From: Thalassococcus sp. S3
Lineage (GTDB): Bacteria; Pseudomonadota; Alphaproteobacteria; Rhodobacterales; Rhodobacteraceae
Reading direction: 5' to 3'
Length of the DNA stretch: 64,000 bases
NCBI RefSeq assembly: GCF_004216475.1
Contig: NZ_CP022303.1
Span: 4,275,001-4,339,000, forward strand
The translations under genes and the position numbers were made by a program. This document shows positions 8,981 through 16,910 of the stretch, in pieces. A model generated the notes under the pieces. That model made no database searches. It was not told the origin of the DNA and worked only from the letters and a program-made list of their open reading frames with translations. Each line of letters opens with the position of its first letter. Within the stretch, counting starts at the first letter, position 1.

Positions 8981-9688
8981 GTGAAATCCCCTGTCGAAGA
9001 TCGCCTGATTGTCGCCTTGGATGTCTCTAACGCATTGGCAGGTCTGGAACTTGCCGGCCAGCTGGGGGATTCCGTGCATTTCTATAAAATTGGCCTCGGA
9101 ATGTTGACGGGCGGCGGTCTGGCCCTTGCCAACGAGCTGAAACAGGATCACGGGAAACGTATCTTTCTTGACATGAAGCTCTTCGACATCAGCGCCACGG
9201 TCGAAGCGGCGGTGCGCGGTCTCGCGCAGTTCGAGCTCGACTTTCTCACCGTACATGGGGATCCCCACGTGGTGCGCGCCGCCAAGGAAGGCGCCGCGGG
9301 GAGCGATATGAAGATCCTCGCCGTGACCATCCTGACTTCGCTCGACCGCAGCGATCTGGATGATGGCCTTATGCAGGCAGGCGACGTGGCGGATCTGGTC
9401 GTGCAACGGGCAGGCCGAGCCTTTGCTGCGGGCGCCGATGGTGTCATTACCTCCCCGCGCGAAGCGGCGTCCGTGCGCGCCATGCCGGAGGCCGCCGACC
9501 GGCTGATTGTGACCCCGGGCGTGCGCCCGGCCGGTGCGGCGATGGGTGATCAAAAGCGCGTTGCGACGCCTGGTCAGGCCATTGTCGATGGCGCCGATCA
9601 CATCGTGGTCGGCAGGCCCGTCTGGCAGGCAGACGAGCCGCGCCAAGTCGCCCTGGCAATCCAGCGGGAGCTTGCGGAAGCAAGCTAA
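8981..9688 (+). CDS. pyrF: Orotidine 5'-phosphate decarboxylase
   Basis: The 235-aa protein catalyses the last step of UMP synthesis, OMP to UMP plus CO2. The GTG at 8981 follows AAGGAAA. The catalytic D-x-K-x-x-D array is seen as LDMKLFDISATV, with the N-terminal LIVALDVSN strand and the C-terminal phosphate-binding loops GVRP and IVVGRP. Length matches bacterial type I enzymes. A longer reading starting at 8837 is rejected because it would add 48 basic, non-homologous residues. It appears to be a single-gene unit with a hairpin about 150 bases downstream. Confidence 0.97.
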   Translation: MKSPVEDRLIVALDVSNALAGLELAGQLGDSVHFYKIGLGMLTGGGLALANELKQDHGKRIFLDMKLFDISATVEAAVRGLAQFELDFLTVHGDPHVVRAAKEGAAGSDMKILAVTILTSLDRSDLDDGLMQAGDVADLVVQRAGRAFAAGADGVITSPREAASVRAMPEAADRLIVTPGVRPAGAAMGDQKRVATPGQAIVDGADHIVVGRPVWQADEPRQVALAIQRELAEAS

Positions 9689-9834
9689 AATCCGCCGCTG
9701 TGCCCGCAAAAGCACACGTCAGAGTTGTTTTCGCAGGTCAGGAATTCCAGACTTTGTGAAGATGGTCAAATCAGAGAGTATACTTACTGACAGACACTCC
9801 CCGACGGACCTTTTCTTCCTGTGGTTCGTTACCT

Positions 9835-9862
9835 CCCCCCGCCTGATCAGCGGGGGGCCTTT
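9835..9862 (+). terminator. Hairpin downstream of pyrF
   Basis: A perfect 8-bp stem CCCCCCGC / GCGGGGGG with a seven-base loop (CTGATCA) is followed by CCTTTCC. The T tract is short, so termination is probable but not certain. The surrounding 284-bp gap (9689-9972) holds nothing else I can support. Confidence 0.5.
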
Positions 9863-9972
9863 CCGACAACGACGATAGTTTCCCCGACGCCGGGCTCATA
9901 TGTCCGGAAATCCTGACTTTTCAGGCTGCCCCGACGTGGATTATCTTGGGGTGAATTTGAAAGATCCCTTTG

Positions 9973-10635
9973 ATGGCCCTCCACAGATACCCTCTTGCCG
10001 CAGCCGCCCAGTTGGCACGCGCTTCCTACTCAGCCAACCGTCATCCAAGCGTCGCGCCTCATATCGCCCGCAGCTTGGATAAGGATGACGTTCAGGCCTA
10101 TCTGCTCAAGAACGGCGTTCTTCTGATCCCCGGATCGAACTCGGTCATGGACTATCTGAAGTTCAACCTAAGGGTTTTAAATATCGGCGGAAGACAATTT
10201 CGAATTGACGATGGCACAACGGAGAAGGGCCATAGCGGCACGCTTTGGCATCAGGGCTTCCTTCGCCATGCAAAAGCGATCTTTGACTGGATAGACGAAG
10301 GCGGCACGCGCCCGATCTTCATCATCGGTCACTCGTTGGGAGCAGCGGCAACCCAGATCCTGTCGAAAAGCTATGCCGTGCCCGGTATCGGTTTCGCCGC
10401 CCCAAGGCCGCGCAAACATCGCGGGACCGTCGTCGATGATGATCTCTGCCTGTGCATCAACCGTGACGACGACATCGTCTGCGGACTACCGGGCCGGTTC
10501 CACCACATGGGCAAGGTGCATAAGTGCAAAGCTGCTGGGTCTGCGCATCGGGCCGGACATAATATGAAGCACTATCAAAAGGTCCTCGCAGAGCAGCACC
10601 AGCTTGGTCTGCTTGGCATTCATTGGCCGCTTTAA
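9973..10635 (+). CDS. Lipase-like alpha/beta hydrolase
   Basis: The 220-aa protein has the class 3 lipase nucleophile elbow FIIGHSLGAAATQ with the serine near residue 119. It also has candidate aspartates in CINRDDDIVCG and histidines in FHHMGKVH and AHRAGHNMKHY that could complete a triad. No signal peptide is seen, so it is probably cytoplasmic. The start is uncertain: a TTG directly before the ATG also reads in frame and the ribosome site (GAAAGA) is weak. It is convergent with the XRE/DUF2975 pair. Substrate unknown. Confidence 0.7.
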   Translation: MALHRYPLAAAAQLARASYSANRHPSVAPHIARSLDKDDVQAYLLKNGVLLIPGSNSVMDYLKFNLRVLNIGGRQFRIDDGTTEKGHSGTLWHQGFLRHAKAIFDWIDEGGTRPIFIIGHSLGAAATQILSKSYAVPGIGFAAPRPRKHRGTVVDDDLCLCINRDDDIVCGLPGRFHHMGKVHKCKAAGSAHRAGHNMKHYQKVLAEQHQLGLLGIHWPL

Positions 10636-10642
10636 TCACATC

Positions 10643-10858
10643 TCAAGCATCCGGCAACGGCTGCACCTCAAGAAGGTCGCCTGGCTGACACTCCAAAACT
10701 TCGCAGATCCTCGCCAGCGTTTGAAAGCGGATGCCCTTCACCTTCCCGGACTTCAAAAGGCTGATATTCTGCTCGGTGATACCGACCTTCTCGGCCAGTT
10801 CCCGCGACCGCATCTTGCGCAGCGCCAGCATCACGTCGAGCCGCACAACCACCTCCAT
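10643..10858 (-). CDS. Small XRE-family DNA-binding regulator
   Basis: The 71-aa protein is one Cro/CI-type helix-turn-helix: LDVMLALRKMRSRELAEKVG, TEQNISLLKSGKVKG (recognition helix region), then LARICEVLECQPGDLLEV. It is the YozG-like type commonly paired with DUF2975 membrane proteins. Its ATG overlaps the stop codon of the upstream DUF2975 gene by one base (TGATG), so the two are translationally coupled. It probably autoregulates the pair from the AT-rich region at 11410-11476. Confidence 0.88.
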   Translation of the reverse strand: MEVVVRLDVMLALRKMRSRELAEKVGITEQNISLLKSGKVKGIRFQTLARICEVLECQPGDLLEVQPLPDA

Positions 10859-11409
10859 CAGATGAAGCCCCGGTTCTCTTCGGCCACTTGCGCGGCTTGG
10901 CGAATGGTAATCCCGACCATCAGCAGCAGCGCCCCACCAATCAGAAACCCGATGCTATGCAGACTAAGCGCGATCGTCAGTTCTCTTTGACCTTCCGGGT
11001 TCTGCCAACTCAGAAGCACCGACGAAGCCATTCCATAAATCACCGACGCCACGGGGAGCGCCAGTAGCGCCGCGCCGATACGACTGACACAATCTCCGCA
11101 TTCTCCCGTGAGCGCCTCACCTGCGGCGTAGAGAGAAAACAGTCGGTACATGCCCCACAAAAGAAAAAGCTGCACGGCAACCGACAATGCGCCAACCGCC
11201 AGCAAGGCGTAGATCGTCGTCACACCGATCTCTCCCGCGACCTGTACCGACGGGGCGGCGTCCACAAGAACGTCATAGGCCAGCGCAGGCCGGAAAAGGA
11301 ACAAAAGAAACACGCCCGCGATAAGGATCATCGCGGCAAGCGTCACATATGCGAAAACCTGCGACCATCGCCGAATTCGTTGAGGCAAGCCAGACATCGC
11401 AAACTCCAT
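10858..11409 (-). CDS. DUF2975 membrane protein
   Basis: A 183-aa protein with four predicted membrane helices: about residues 17-42, 60-88, 108-130 and 145-168. The order and pairing with a small XRE regulator match DUF2975 modules, whose role is unknown. There are two possible starts: ATG at 11409, or ATG at 11397 (MSGLPQ), which has a GGAG six bases before it and may be the better one. A CxxC (GECGDC) lies in the loop before the third helix. Confidence 0.75.
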   Translation of the reverse strand: MEFAMSGLPQRIRRWSQVFAYVTLAAMILIAGVFLLFLFRPALAYDVLVDAAPSVQVAGEIGVTTIYALLAVGALSVAVQLFLLWGMYRLFSLYAAGEALTGECGDCVSRIGAALLALPVASVIYGMASSVLLSWQNPEGQRELTIALSLHSIGFLIGGALLLMVGITIRQAAQVAEENRGFI

Positions 11410-11476
11410 TCTTGGTCTTCTCTTAGATATTTTTTAATGTAAAACAATAAAAAATATTTGTCAAAGGAGATCTAAT
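11410..11476. promoter_or_regulatory. AT-rich divergent promoter region
   Basis: About 67 bases between the divergent DUF2975 and lipoprotein genes are strikingly AT-rich for this genome, with TTTTTTAATG and AATAAAAAATATTTG tracts. Both transcripts must start here. AAAGGAGATCTAAT supplies the ribosome site of the lipoprotein gene. No distinct operator was identified. Confidence 0.5.
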
Positions 11477-12016
11477 ATGATCCGTTTTTTGCCGTTGGTC
11501 ATGGCTGCCAACATCTTTCTGAGCGGCTGCTCATCCGTTGTGCCGACCGGGGTCGCGAGGCTCGCGAATGTCTCACCCTTAACCGCGGATCCCGGTGCAT
11601 TCGCGGTCGCGCTTACCTTGCCAGACGGACTGGAGGTCGTGGAGGGATCGGCACGTATCAGGTTTGCGGCGATGCGCCGGGATACCCAAGCTGAAAGCCA
11701 GGCCACCTATGTCTTGCGTGCCGCGCAAGTCGGTGAGCGCACGCTATACCGCGTCGACCCGGTCGATTTGGCTCGCTTTCGCGCACAGCAAGACCTGATC
11801 AAATCCTGGCAAGCCGAGAATGAAGAGGCGACCAGCGGCAGCTTCGCGGTGGATTTGGAGGCATGCAAACGCGGTGACGGTCCAGCTTTGGATGCAAAGG
11901 TCAGTGTCGCAATGCAAACCCGTCCCGATCAGCCATTTTTCGATATCGTACGCAACGCACCGGTTGCGAGGATCCTCAGGGACGCGACGGAGGCGCATAT
12001 CGGCCCCTGTTCCTGA
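11477..12016 (+). CDS. Hypothetical lipoprotein
   Basis: The 179-aa protein starts after a strong AAAGGAG. Residues 1-17 are a lipoprotein signal peptide with lipobox LSGC, so Cys18 should be lipidated and the protein anchored in a membrane facing the periplasm. The remainder contains alternating strands (FAVALTLPDGLEVVEGSAR, ATYVLRAAQ) and a Cys pair (C134, C178 approximately) that could form a disulfide. I do not recognise a family. The histidine kinase gene begins 40 bases downstream on the same strand, so it could report envelope state to that kinase, but this is only a positional guess. Confidence 0.75.
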   Translation: MIRFLPLVMAANIFLSGCSSVVPTGVARLANVSPLTADPGAFAVALTLPDGLEVVEGSARIRFAAMRRDTQAESQATYVLRAAQVGERTLYRVDPVDLARFRAQQDLIKSWQAENEEATSGSFAVDLEACKRGDGPALDAKVSVAMQTRPDQPFFDIVRNAPVARILRDATEAHIGPCS

Positions 12017-12056
12017 TCGCGCGGCAATGCTAGCTCTTGGCACCGGGAGAGAGAGC

Positions 12057-13958
12057 ATGGACCAAACCGTTCCGGGCAAAGAGGACTTTACGACCGCCGG
12101 TCTGAACCTGATCGCGCAGGCGCTGTCCATCTATGACAGCGACCTGCGCCTTGCCGTTTGCAACCGGCCATTTCGCGAGATGTTTGATTTGCCCGAACAT
12201 CTTGTCACACCGGGCGCGCGGTTCGAGGACACGATCCGGCATCTGGCGGAGGTTGGGGACTACGGGCCGGTCGAGGATATGGACGACTTCATCGCCGTCC
12301 GCGTCCAGCAGGCCAGCACGTTCGAGCCTCATTATATGGAGCGTACCCGCGCCAATGGCCGGACGATCAGTGTGGAGGGCTCACCCCTCCCCCAAGGAGG
12401 GTGGGTCACGGTTTATACCGATATCACGCGCGCGAAACGGTCAGAGGGCCTTCTCAGAGCACGTTCAGCCGAACTTTCGGATCAACTGCTTGAATATGCC
12501 GAGGAACTGTCAGCCGCCAACCGCCAGCTTGCCGCGACGATCACGGCGCTTGAAGAGACCAAGCGCCAACTGACCCAAAGCGAGGCGCGCGCGCGCCTGA
12601 CCACCGAAATGATGCCGGCCCATATCGCCCATGTGGATGAAGACGGGCGCTATAGCTATTCCAACCGTCAGTTGAGCGCTGTCATGCCGGGACGGGGCGG
12701 CGACATCGTCGGCCTGCCAATCAACGAGGTTCTCGGAGATCAGGCGTTCTCTCGCATCGAGCCCCACCTGAACGACGCCTATCGCGGCACGCCTTCGGTC
12801 TTCGAATTCACCGACAGCCAAAGCACCCGGCGTATCCGGGTGGCGTTTACGCCTGATCGTCGGGGCGGCGTGTATATCCTGTCGATGGATATCACGCAGG
12901 AAACGCAGGCCCGCGTCGCCTTGCAGCAGACGCGGCGACGCGCCCTGGCCGCCCAGATGACAAGCGGGCTGGCCCACGATTTCTCGAACCTGCTGACCAT
13001 TATCCTTGGCATGCAGGGCAAGTTGTCCCAGATGAACTTACCAGACGGGGCAGCGGAGTTGATCGAGGCAACTCAGGCGGCGGCAAGGCGCGGCGGGCGC
13101 CTGCTTAACCGTATCGGTGACATGACGGGCAATCGCACGCTTCGCCCACAGCCTACCGATCTGCACGGGCTGCTGCAGGATCTCAAGACGCTGGCGACAC
13201 CGACGCTTCCGCGGGATCTGGGGCTCAGCGTGCTGGACCATACGCCTGATCAGCTCTTCCTTCTCGATGCCGGAATGCTGTCGGACGCGCTTTTGAACCT
13301 TGTTTTGAACGCGCGCGATGCCTGTGGCACATCCGGTCAGATCACCGTGACAGCCCATCCTGTTTCCACCCTTTGGATCGAGATATCCGTAACCGATACC
13401 GGGCCCGGCTTCTCTAAGGCGGCGCTGGACCAGGCGCTCAATCCGTTTTTCACCACGAAAGGGGGCGAAGGGTCAGGTCTTGGCCTGCCGATGGTTTACG
13501 ACATGACAAAGCTCGCCGGGGGCGACCTGCAATTGTCCAACACGCCAACCGGGGCCAGCGTCGTGATCCGGCTCCCCTATCGCCCGGCGGTGCAGGCCAC
13601 GGGCGGGCTGGTTCTTTTGGTTGAAGACAACGACGATCTTCGGGCCAATGTGCGCGAGATGCTCACCGATCTTGGACATTCGGTGATCGAGGCCACGTCG
13701 GTGGACGAAGCCGTCGCGTTGGCGTCGGATCTGCCGGACATTGCCGTGATCCTCTCTGACATCCGACTGGAAGGTCAGGCGACCGGTCTCGATCTGGCAC
13801 GCAGGTTAAAGCCAACCGGGCTGCCCTGTCTCCTGATGACGTCGCTGCCTGCCTCCGACCCCCTCCACGCTGCGGCTGTCGCGCACGGTCCGGTGCTACG
13901 CAAACCCTTCACCGCAGACGATCTGGCTGCGCTTCTTCGCGCCGAGGCTGCCGCATGA
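12057..13958 (+). CDS. Hybrid sensor histidine kinase with PAS domains and a C-terminal receiver
   Basis: The 633-aa protein starts after GGGAGAGAGAG; no membrane segment is seen, so it is a cytoplasmic sensor. Domains in order are a PAS_7-like domain (about 15-120), a coiled coil (about 125-175), a second PAS (about 185-295), HisKA with the phosphoacceptor in GLAHDFSNLL (His307), HATPase (N box LVLNARDAC, G1 DTGPGF, F box FFTTKG, G2 GSGLGLPM), and a receiver with acidic pair VEDND, phosphoacceptor Asp568 (ILSDIRL) and Lys in LRKPF. Its stop overlaps the start of the response regulator. The receiver could act as an internal switch or phosphate sink. Signal unknown. Confidence 0.95.
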   Translation: MDQTVPGKEDFTTAGLNLIAQALSIYDSDLRLAVCNRPFREMFDLPEHLVTPGARFEDTIRHLAEVGDYGPVEDMDDFIAVRVQQASTFEPHYMERTRANGRTISVEGSPLPQGGWVTVYTDITRAKRSEGLLRARSAELSDQLLEYAEELSAANRQLAATITALEETKRQLTQSEARARLTTEMMPAHIAHVDEDGRYSYSNRQLSAVMPGRGGDIVGLPINEVLGDQAFSRIEPHLNDAYRGTPSVFEFTDSQSTRRIRVAFTPDRRGGVYILSMDITQETQARVALQQTRRRALAAQMTSGLAHDFSNLLTIILGMQGKLSQMNLPDGAAELIEATQAAARRGGRLLNRIGDMTGNRTLRPQPTDLHGLLQDLKTLATPTLPRDLGLSVLDHTPDQLFLLDAGMLSDALLNLVLNARDACGTSGQITVTAHPVSTLWIEISVTDTGPGFSKAALDQALNPFFTTKGGEGSGLGLPMVYDMTKLAGGDLQLSNTPTGASVVIRLPYRPAVQATGGLVLLVEDNDDLRANVREMLTDLGHSVIEATSVDEAVALASDLPDIAVILSDIRLEGQATGLDLARRLKPTGLPCLLMTSLPASDPLHAAAVAHGPVLRKPFTADDLAALLRAEAAA

Positions 13959-14656
13959 CATCCCCCCTCATCTCTATCCTCGACGATGAACCCGAGATCC
14001 GGCAGATGCTGACGGACGCGCTGGAAGATGCAGGCTTCCGAACTCAGAGTTTCGCACGCGCCGGGGCCTTCGAGGCCTCGCTCAAGCGAACCACTCCGGA
14101 TGTGTGCCTTGTCGACCTGTCCCTGCCCGACACCGACGGTCTTGCCCTGGTCCACCGGCTTGCGCTGGAAAAAGGTGCTGCGGTGATCATCATCTCGGGT
14201 CGCAGTCAGGTGCAGGACCGTGTCACCGGCCTTGAACTTGGCGCCGACGACTACATCACCAAGCCGTTCGACCCGGCCGAGGTTGTCGCGCGTATCCGCG
14301 CCCGTCTTCGCGGGACCCGGGTCGCGGCCAAATCCGGGGACCGCGCGGCGTTCAATGGCTGGACAGCACATTTCGATCGCTACACCCTGGAAGATGACGC
14401 CGGCGCGGAAACCCCGTTCTCTCATGCCGAAGGCGAAGTCCTGCGGCTTTTCCTCGAAAGCCCCAAGCGCCTGATCAGCCGTGCCCAGATGCAGGAACTC
14501 CTTGGGGGCGCTGCCGGAGAGAGCTTTGACCGTGCCATGGATGTGCGCGTATCGCGCCTGCGGACCAAGCTTCGCGAAGACCCAAAGAACCCGCGCCTGA
14601 TCAAAACGATCTATGGCGCGGGCTACATCTTTTTGGGCGATGTGAGTTGGAGTTGA
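13955..14656 (+). CDS. OmpR-family response regulator
   Basis: The 233-aa protein has an N-terminal receiver with DDE acidic residues, phosphoacceptor Asp54 (CLVDLSLPD), Ser/Gly switch IIISGRS and Lys in ITKPF. A winged-helix Trans_reg_C domain follows (about 130-228), ending in the KTIYGAGYIF wing typical of OmpR proteins. It overlaps the hybrid kinase by four bases (ATGA), so the two are a cognate pair. Target genes are not evident; the next gene starts 24 bases after its stop. Confidence 0.95.
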   Translation: MTSPLISILDDEPEIRQMLTDALEDAGFRTQSFARAGAFEASLKRTTPDVCLVDLSLPDTDGLALVHRLALEKGAAVIIISGRSQVQDRVTGLELGADDYITKPFDPAEVVARIRARLRGTRVAAKSGDRAAFNGWTAHFDRYTLEDDAGAETPFSHAEGEVLRLFLESPKRLISRAQMQELLGGAAGESFDRAMDVRVSRLRTKLREDPKNPRLIKTIYGAGYIFLGDVSWS

Positions 14657-14680
14657 ACCGCGCCGCACTAACTCCCCCGC

Positions 14681-15310
14681 ATGGAAATAAAGCCCTCTGT
14701 CGACGACCCGCTTGATGCAGCCACCTTTGACCGCTGGTACTGGCCCAAACCCGAACTTGAAGCGTTGTGCGTCCGCTTTGGTCTGCCCCGCTCAGGGGGC
14801 AAAGACGCGTTGCGTGCCCGGATCCTGCATTGGCTGAAGACTGGCGAGGTTCTCAGGCCTGCGGTTCGAAAGCCGGGCACGAACTGGTCGAAGGCCACTT
14901 TGACGACAGAGACAAGGATTTCCGAAGACATTTCTTTCGGCCCGAATGTACGCCGGTTTTTCAAGGCGCAGATCGGCGCGCGCTTTTCCTGTCATTCCGA
15001 TTTCATGGACTGGGTGCGCGGCAATCCAGGTAAAACCCTGGGCGACGCCGTCGCAGCTTGGCACGACCTGGAGGCGCGCAAGGATGATCCATCCTTTCGA
15101 CGGGAGATCGCGCCGCATAACAATTATCTGCAATATCTCAGAGACTTCCGCGACGCCAATCCCGGCCTCGACCAAAGTGCGGCCAAGCAGGCATGGGAAA
15201 CCCGCAAAGCCATGCCCATCGAAGGTGAACGCATCGTCTATCGTTCAGAAGACGCACACTTTCCGGCAAATGATCAGGCGATAAAGCCTGAACGACGCGT
15301 CCGGAAGTAA
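14681..15310 (+). CDS. SAP-like domain protein (possible DUF6434)
   Basis: The 209-aa protein has an N-terminal SAP-like helix-extended-loop-helix (PELEALCVRFGLPRSGGKDA, residues about 24-50) of the type that binds DNA. After it comes a mostly helical, basic and aromatic region (FGPNVRRFFKAQIGARF, DFMDWVRGNPGKT) that resembles DUF6434 proteins as I recall them. The function is unknown. It follows the response regulator by 24 bases and could be cotranscribed, although no ribosome site stands out. Confidence 0.6.
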   Translation: MEIKPSVDDPLDAATFDRWYWPKPELEALCVRFGLPRSGGKDALRARILHWLKTGEVLRPAVRKPGTNWSKATLTTETRISEDISFGPNVRRFFKAQIGARFSCHSDFMDWVRGNPGKTLGDAVAAWHDLEARKDDPSFRREIAPHNNYLQYLRDFRDANPGLDQSAAKQAWETRKAMPIEGERIVYRSEDAHFPANDQAIKPERRVRK

Positions 15311-15649
15311 GGGATCCGACCTGACCAACCGCGCGTGGTGCGATGCCGATCTTGCAGGGCGCAGGCGAGCGATCTGCTCAGCCTCCACCTTGTGCGCATG
15401 TTCGGAGGCCAAGCGTTTGTTGCCGATCGTGTCAGTCCATCCCGATCGCATGTTGCGAAATATCTTTGGGTTCAATGCGGCCGCTTCGGAAAACTCCGCA
15501 CCCATGGCACGTAATGGCTCTCAGGCGTGTCGAACATGGCCTCATTCTGCCCTTGCAGGATATGGGTTTAGCGAGAAAATGGATCTGCGATGCGAAGCTT
15601 TCCCAACCGCGTGATCTGCGCCGTAGTTTGACGCCGATCCAAGGCGGTC
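15311..15649. other. Gap with a possible decayed coding fragment
   Basis: This 339-bp gap lies between convergent genes. On the minus strand, 15245-15505 reads a protein-like stretch (NPKIFRNMRSGWTDTIGN, ASEHAHKVEAEQIARLRP) that runs into the 3' end of the SAP-like gene. The other frames upstream are interrupted by stops. It may be the remains of a gene transcribed like the neighbouring amidase, but I cannot name a family and the call could be wrong. Confidence 0.25.
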
Positions 15650-16849
15650 TTATTGGCCAAGGCATCCCACGGCGTGAGCAAGAACGCGAAGGCCAGCGAC
15701 CAGATCCTCTTCCGCCGTGTCCTCTGCGAAGTTATGACTGATCCCACCGATAGAGGGCACGAATAACATCGCAACCGGCATCAGCCGAGAGACGTTCGTA
15801 GCATCATGCAAAGCGCCCGAAGGCATGTCGCGCCATCGTTCGGGCGCGACCCGCTCCGCTCCGGACCGAAGCGCGTTGCGAAGACCCGGATCCATAGCGA
15901 CAGGGTCCAGGCCCAGTAACGGGCCGAATTCAAGGGATATCTGCCGCTCTTCCGCGAGTTCAGACGCTGTATCCCGAACGATCCTCTCCAGATGCAGGAG
16001 CCGGTCCGCATCGGCATCGCGCCATTGCATGCTGAAATTGACCCGCCCCGGAACGATTGACGACGCATTCGGGTGCAGGTTCACGTGACCGATTGTCCAA
16101 ACGGTACGCGGGGTTATGACATTGCGGAACCTGTCATTGAGACGCGTATTGAAGTCTGAAAGAGCCTGAAACGCGTCTTTCCGCAGGGCCATCGGCGTCG
16201 TCCCGGCATGGTTCTGCTCTCCGCCAAAGGTGATTTTCATATCGCGGATACCCACGATGCCGCTCACCACACCGATCTGGTCATTGGCCTGGTCCAGCAC
16301 CGGACCCTGCTCGATATGCATCTCGATAAAGCCGGTGAAGCGGTCGGGGTCGACAAAGGTCTCTGCCCGTCCCGGCATCGAGGCACGCGCGTCGCCAAAC
16401 CCGATACCCTCGTGATCGCTGAGTGCGTCTGCCTCTTCCAAAGCGATCTGCCCCGACCAGATTGCGCTTCCGGTGGTGACACCGAACCGCCCTTCCTCGT
16501 CCTGAAAACTGACCACAGAGATCGGAGGCCCGCCGGCCTCCACACTGGCCCGGGCGACCTCCAGACCCGCGATCACCCCCAATGCTCCGTCAAGCCAGCC
16601 CCCCTCGGGCTGGCTATCCGAATGCGAGCCGAGCAAAAGGGATCTATCGTAGGCCAATCCAAAGAGGTTGCCCACGGGATCGAGATGCGGGGTCAGTCCC
16701 GCATCCAGCATTCGGCCCTTCAGCCACGCGCGTGCCTCGACGTCCGCCTCGGAAAAGGCGGGGCGAATTACGCCCTTGCCGACACCGGCTGCACCGAAGC
16801 CCCTGAGCGCATGCAGATCACGCAGGAACCGTTCTGAATTGAGCCGCAC
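15650..16849 (-). CDS. Zn-dependent hydantoinase/carbamoylase-family amidase
   Basis: The 399-aa enzyme starts at a GTG seven bases after GGAGG. It belongs to the M20-like family that includes N-carbamoyl-L-amino acid hydrolase and allantoate amidohydrolase. Metal-binding residues appear in [18 protein letters not shown] (His and bridging Asp) and FQDEEGRFG (Glu pair). HIEQGPVLD and NHAGTTPM belong to the substrate and dimerisation domain, and SGALHDA near the end carries another ligand. It would cleave a ureido or amidino group in the cytoplasm. The window contains nearly all of a urate-to-glyoxylate route except allantoate hydrolysis, so allantoate is a candidate substrate, but motif choice is also compatible with N-carbamoyl amino acids. 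Confidence 0.9.
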   Translation of the reverse strand: MRLNSERFLRDLHALRGFGAAGVGKGVIRPAFSEADVEARAWLKGRMLDAGLTPHLDPVGNLFGLAYDRSLLLGSHSDSQPEGGWLDGALGVIAGLEVARASVEAGGPPISVVSFQDEEGRFGVTTGSAIWSGQIALEEADALSDHEGIGFGDARASMPGRAETFVDPDRFTGFIEMHIEQGPVLDQANDQIGVVSGIVGIRDMKITFGGEQNHAGTTPMALRKDAFQALSDFNTRLNDRFRNVITPRTVWTIGHVNLHPNASSIVPGRVNFSMQWRDADADRLLHLERIVRDTASELAEERQISLEFGPLLGLDPVAMDPGLRNALRSGAERVAPERWRDMPSGALHDATNVSRLMPVAMLFVPSIGGISHNFAEDTAEEDLVAGLRVLAHAVGCLGQ

Positions 16850-16864
16850 CCGATCCTCCTGGCG

Positions 16865-16909
16865 CTGGAATTCGTGACGAATTCCAGTCGTTTTCCATTA
16901 TGGAAAACG
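16865..16909 (-). repeat. Tandem double-hairpin element after the formate dehydrogenase gene
   Basis: Two perfect inverted repeats lie back to back right after the fdh stop codon. Read on the minus strand these are CGTTTTCCAT / ATGGAAAACG (16889-16909, one-base centre) and CTGGAATTCG / CGAATTCCAG (16865-16887, three-base loop). A similarly built pair follows chrR at 28734-28780. There is no T tract after the second stem. It could be an unusual terminator, an mRNA 3' stabiliser or a mobile palindromic element. Confidence 0.8.
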
Positions 16910-16910
16910 G

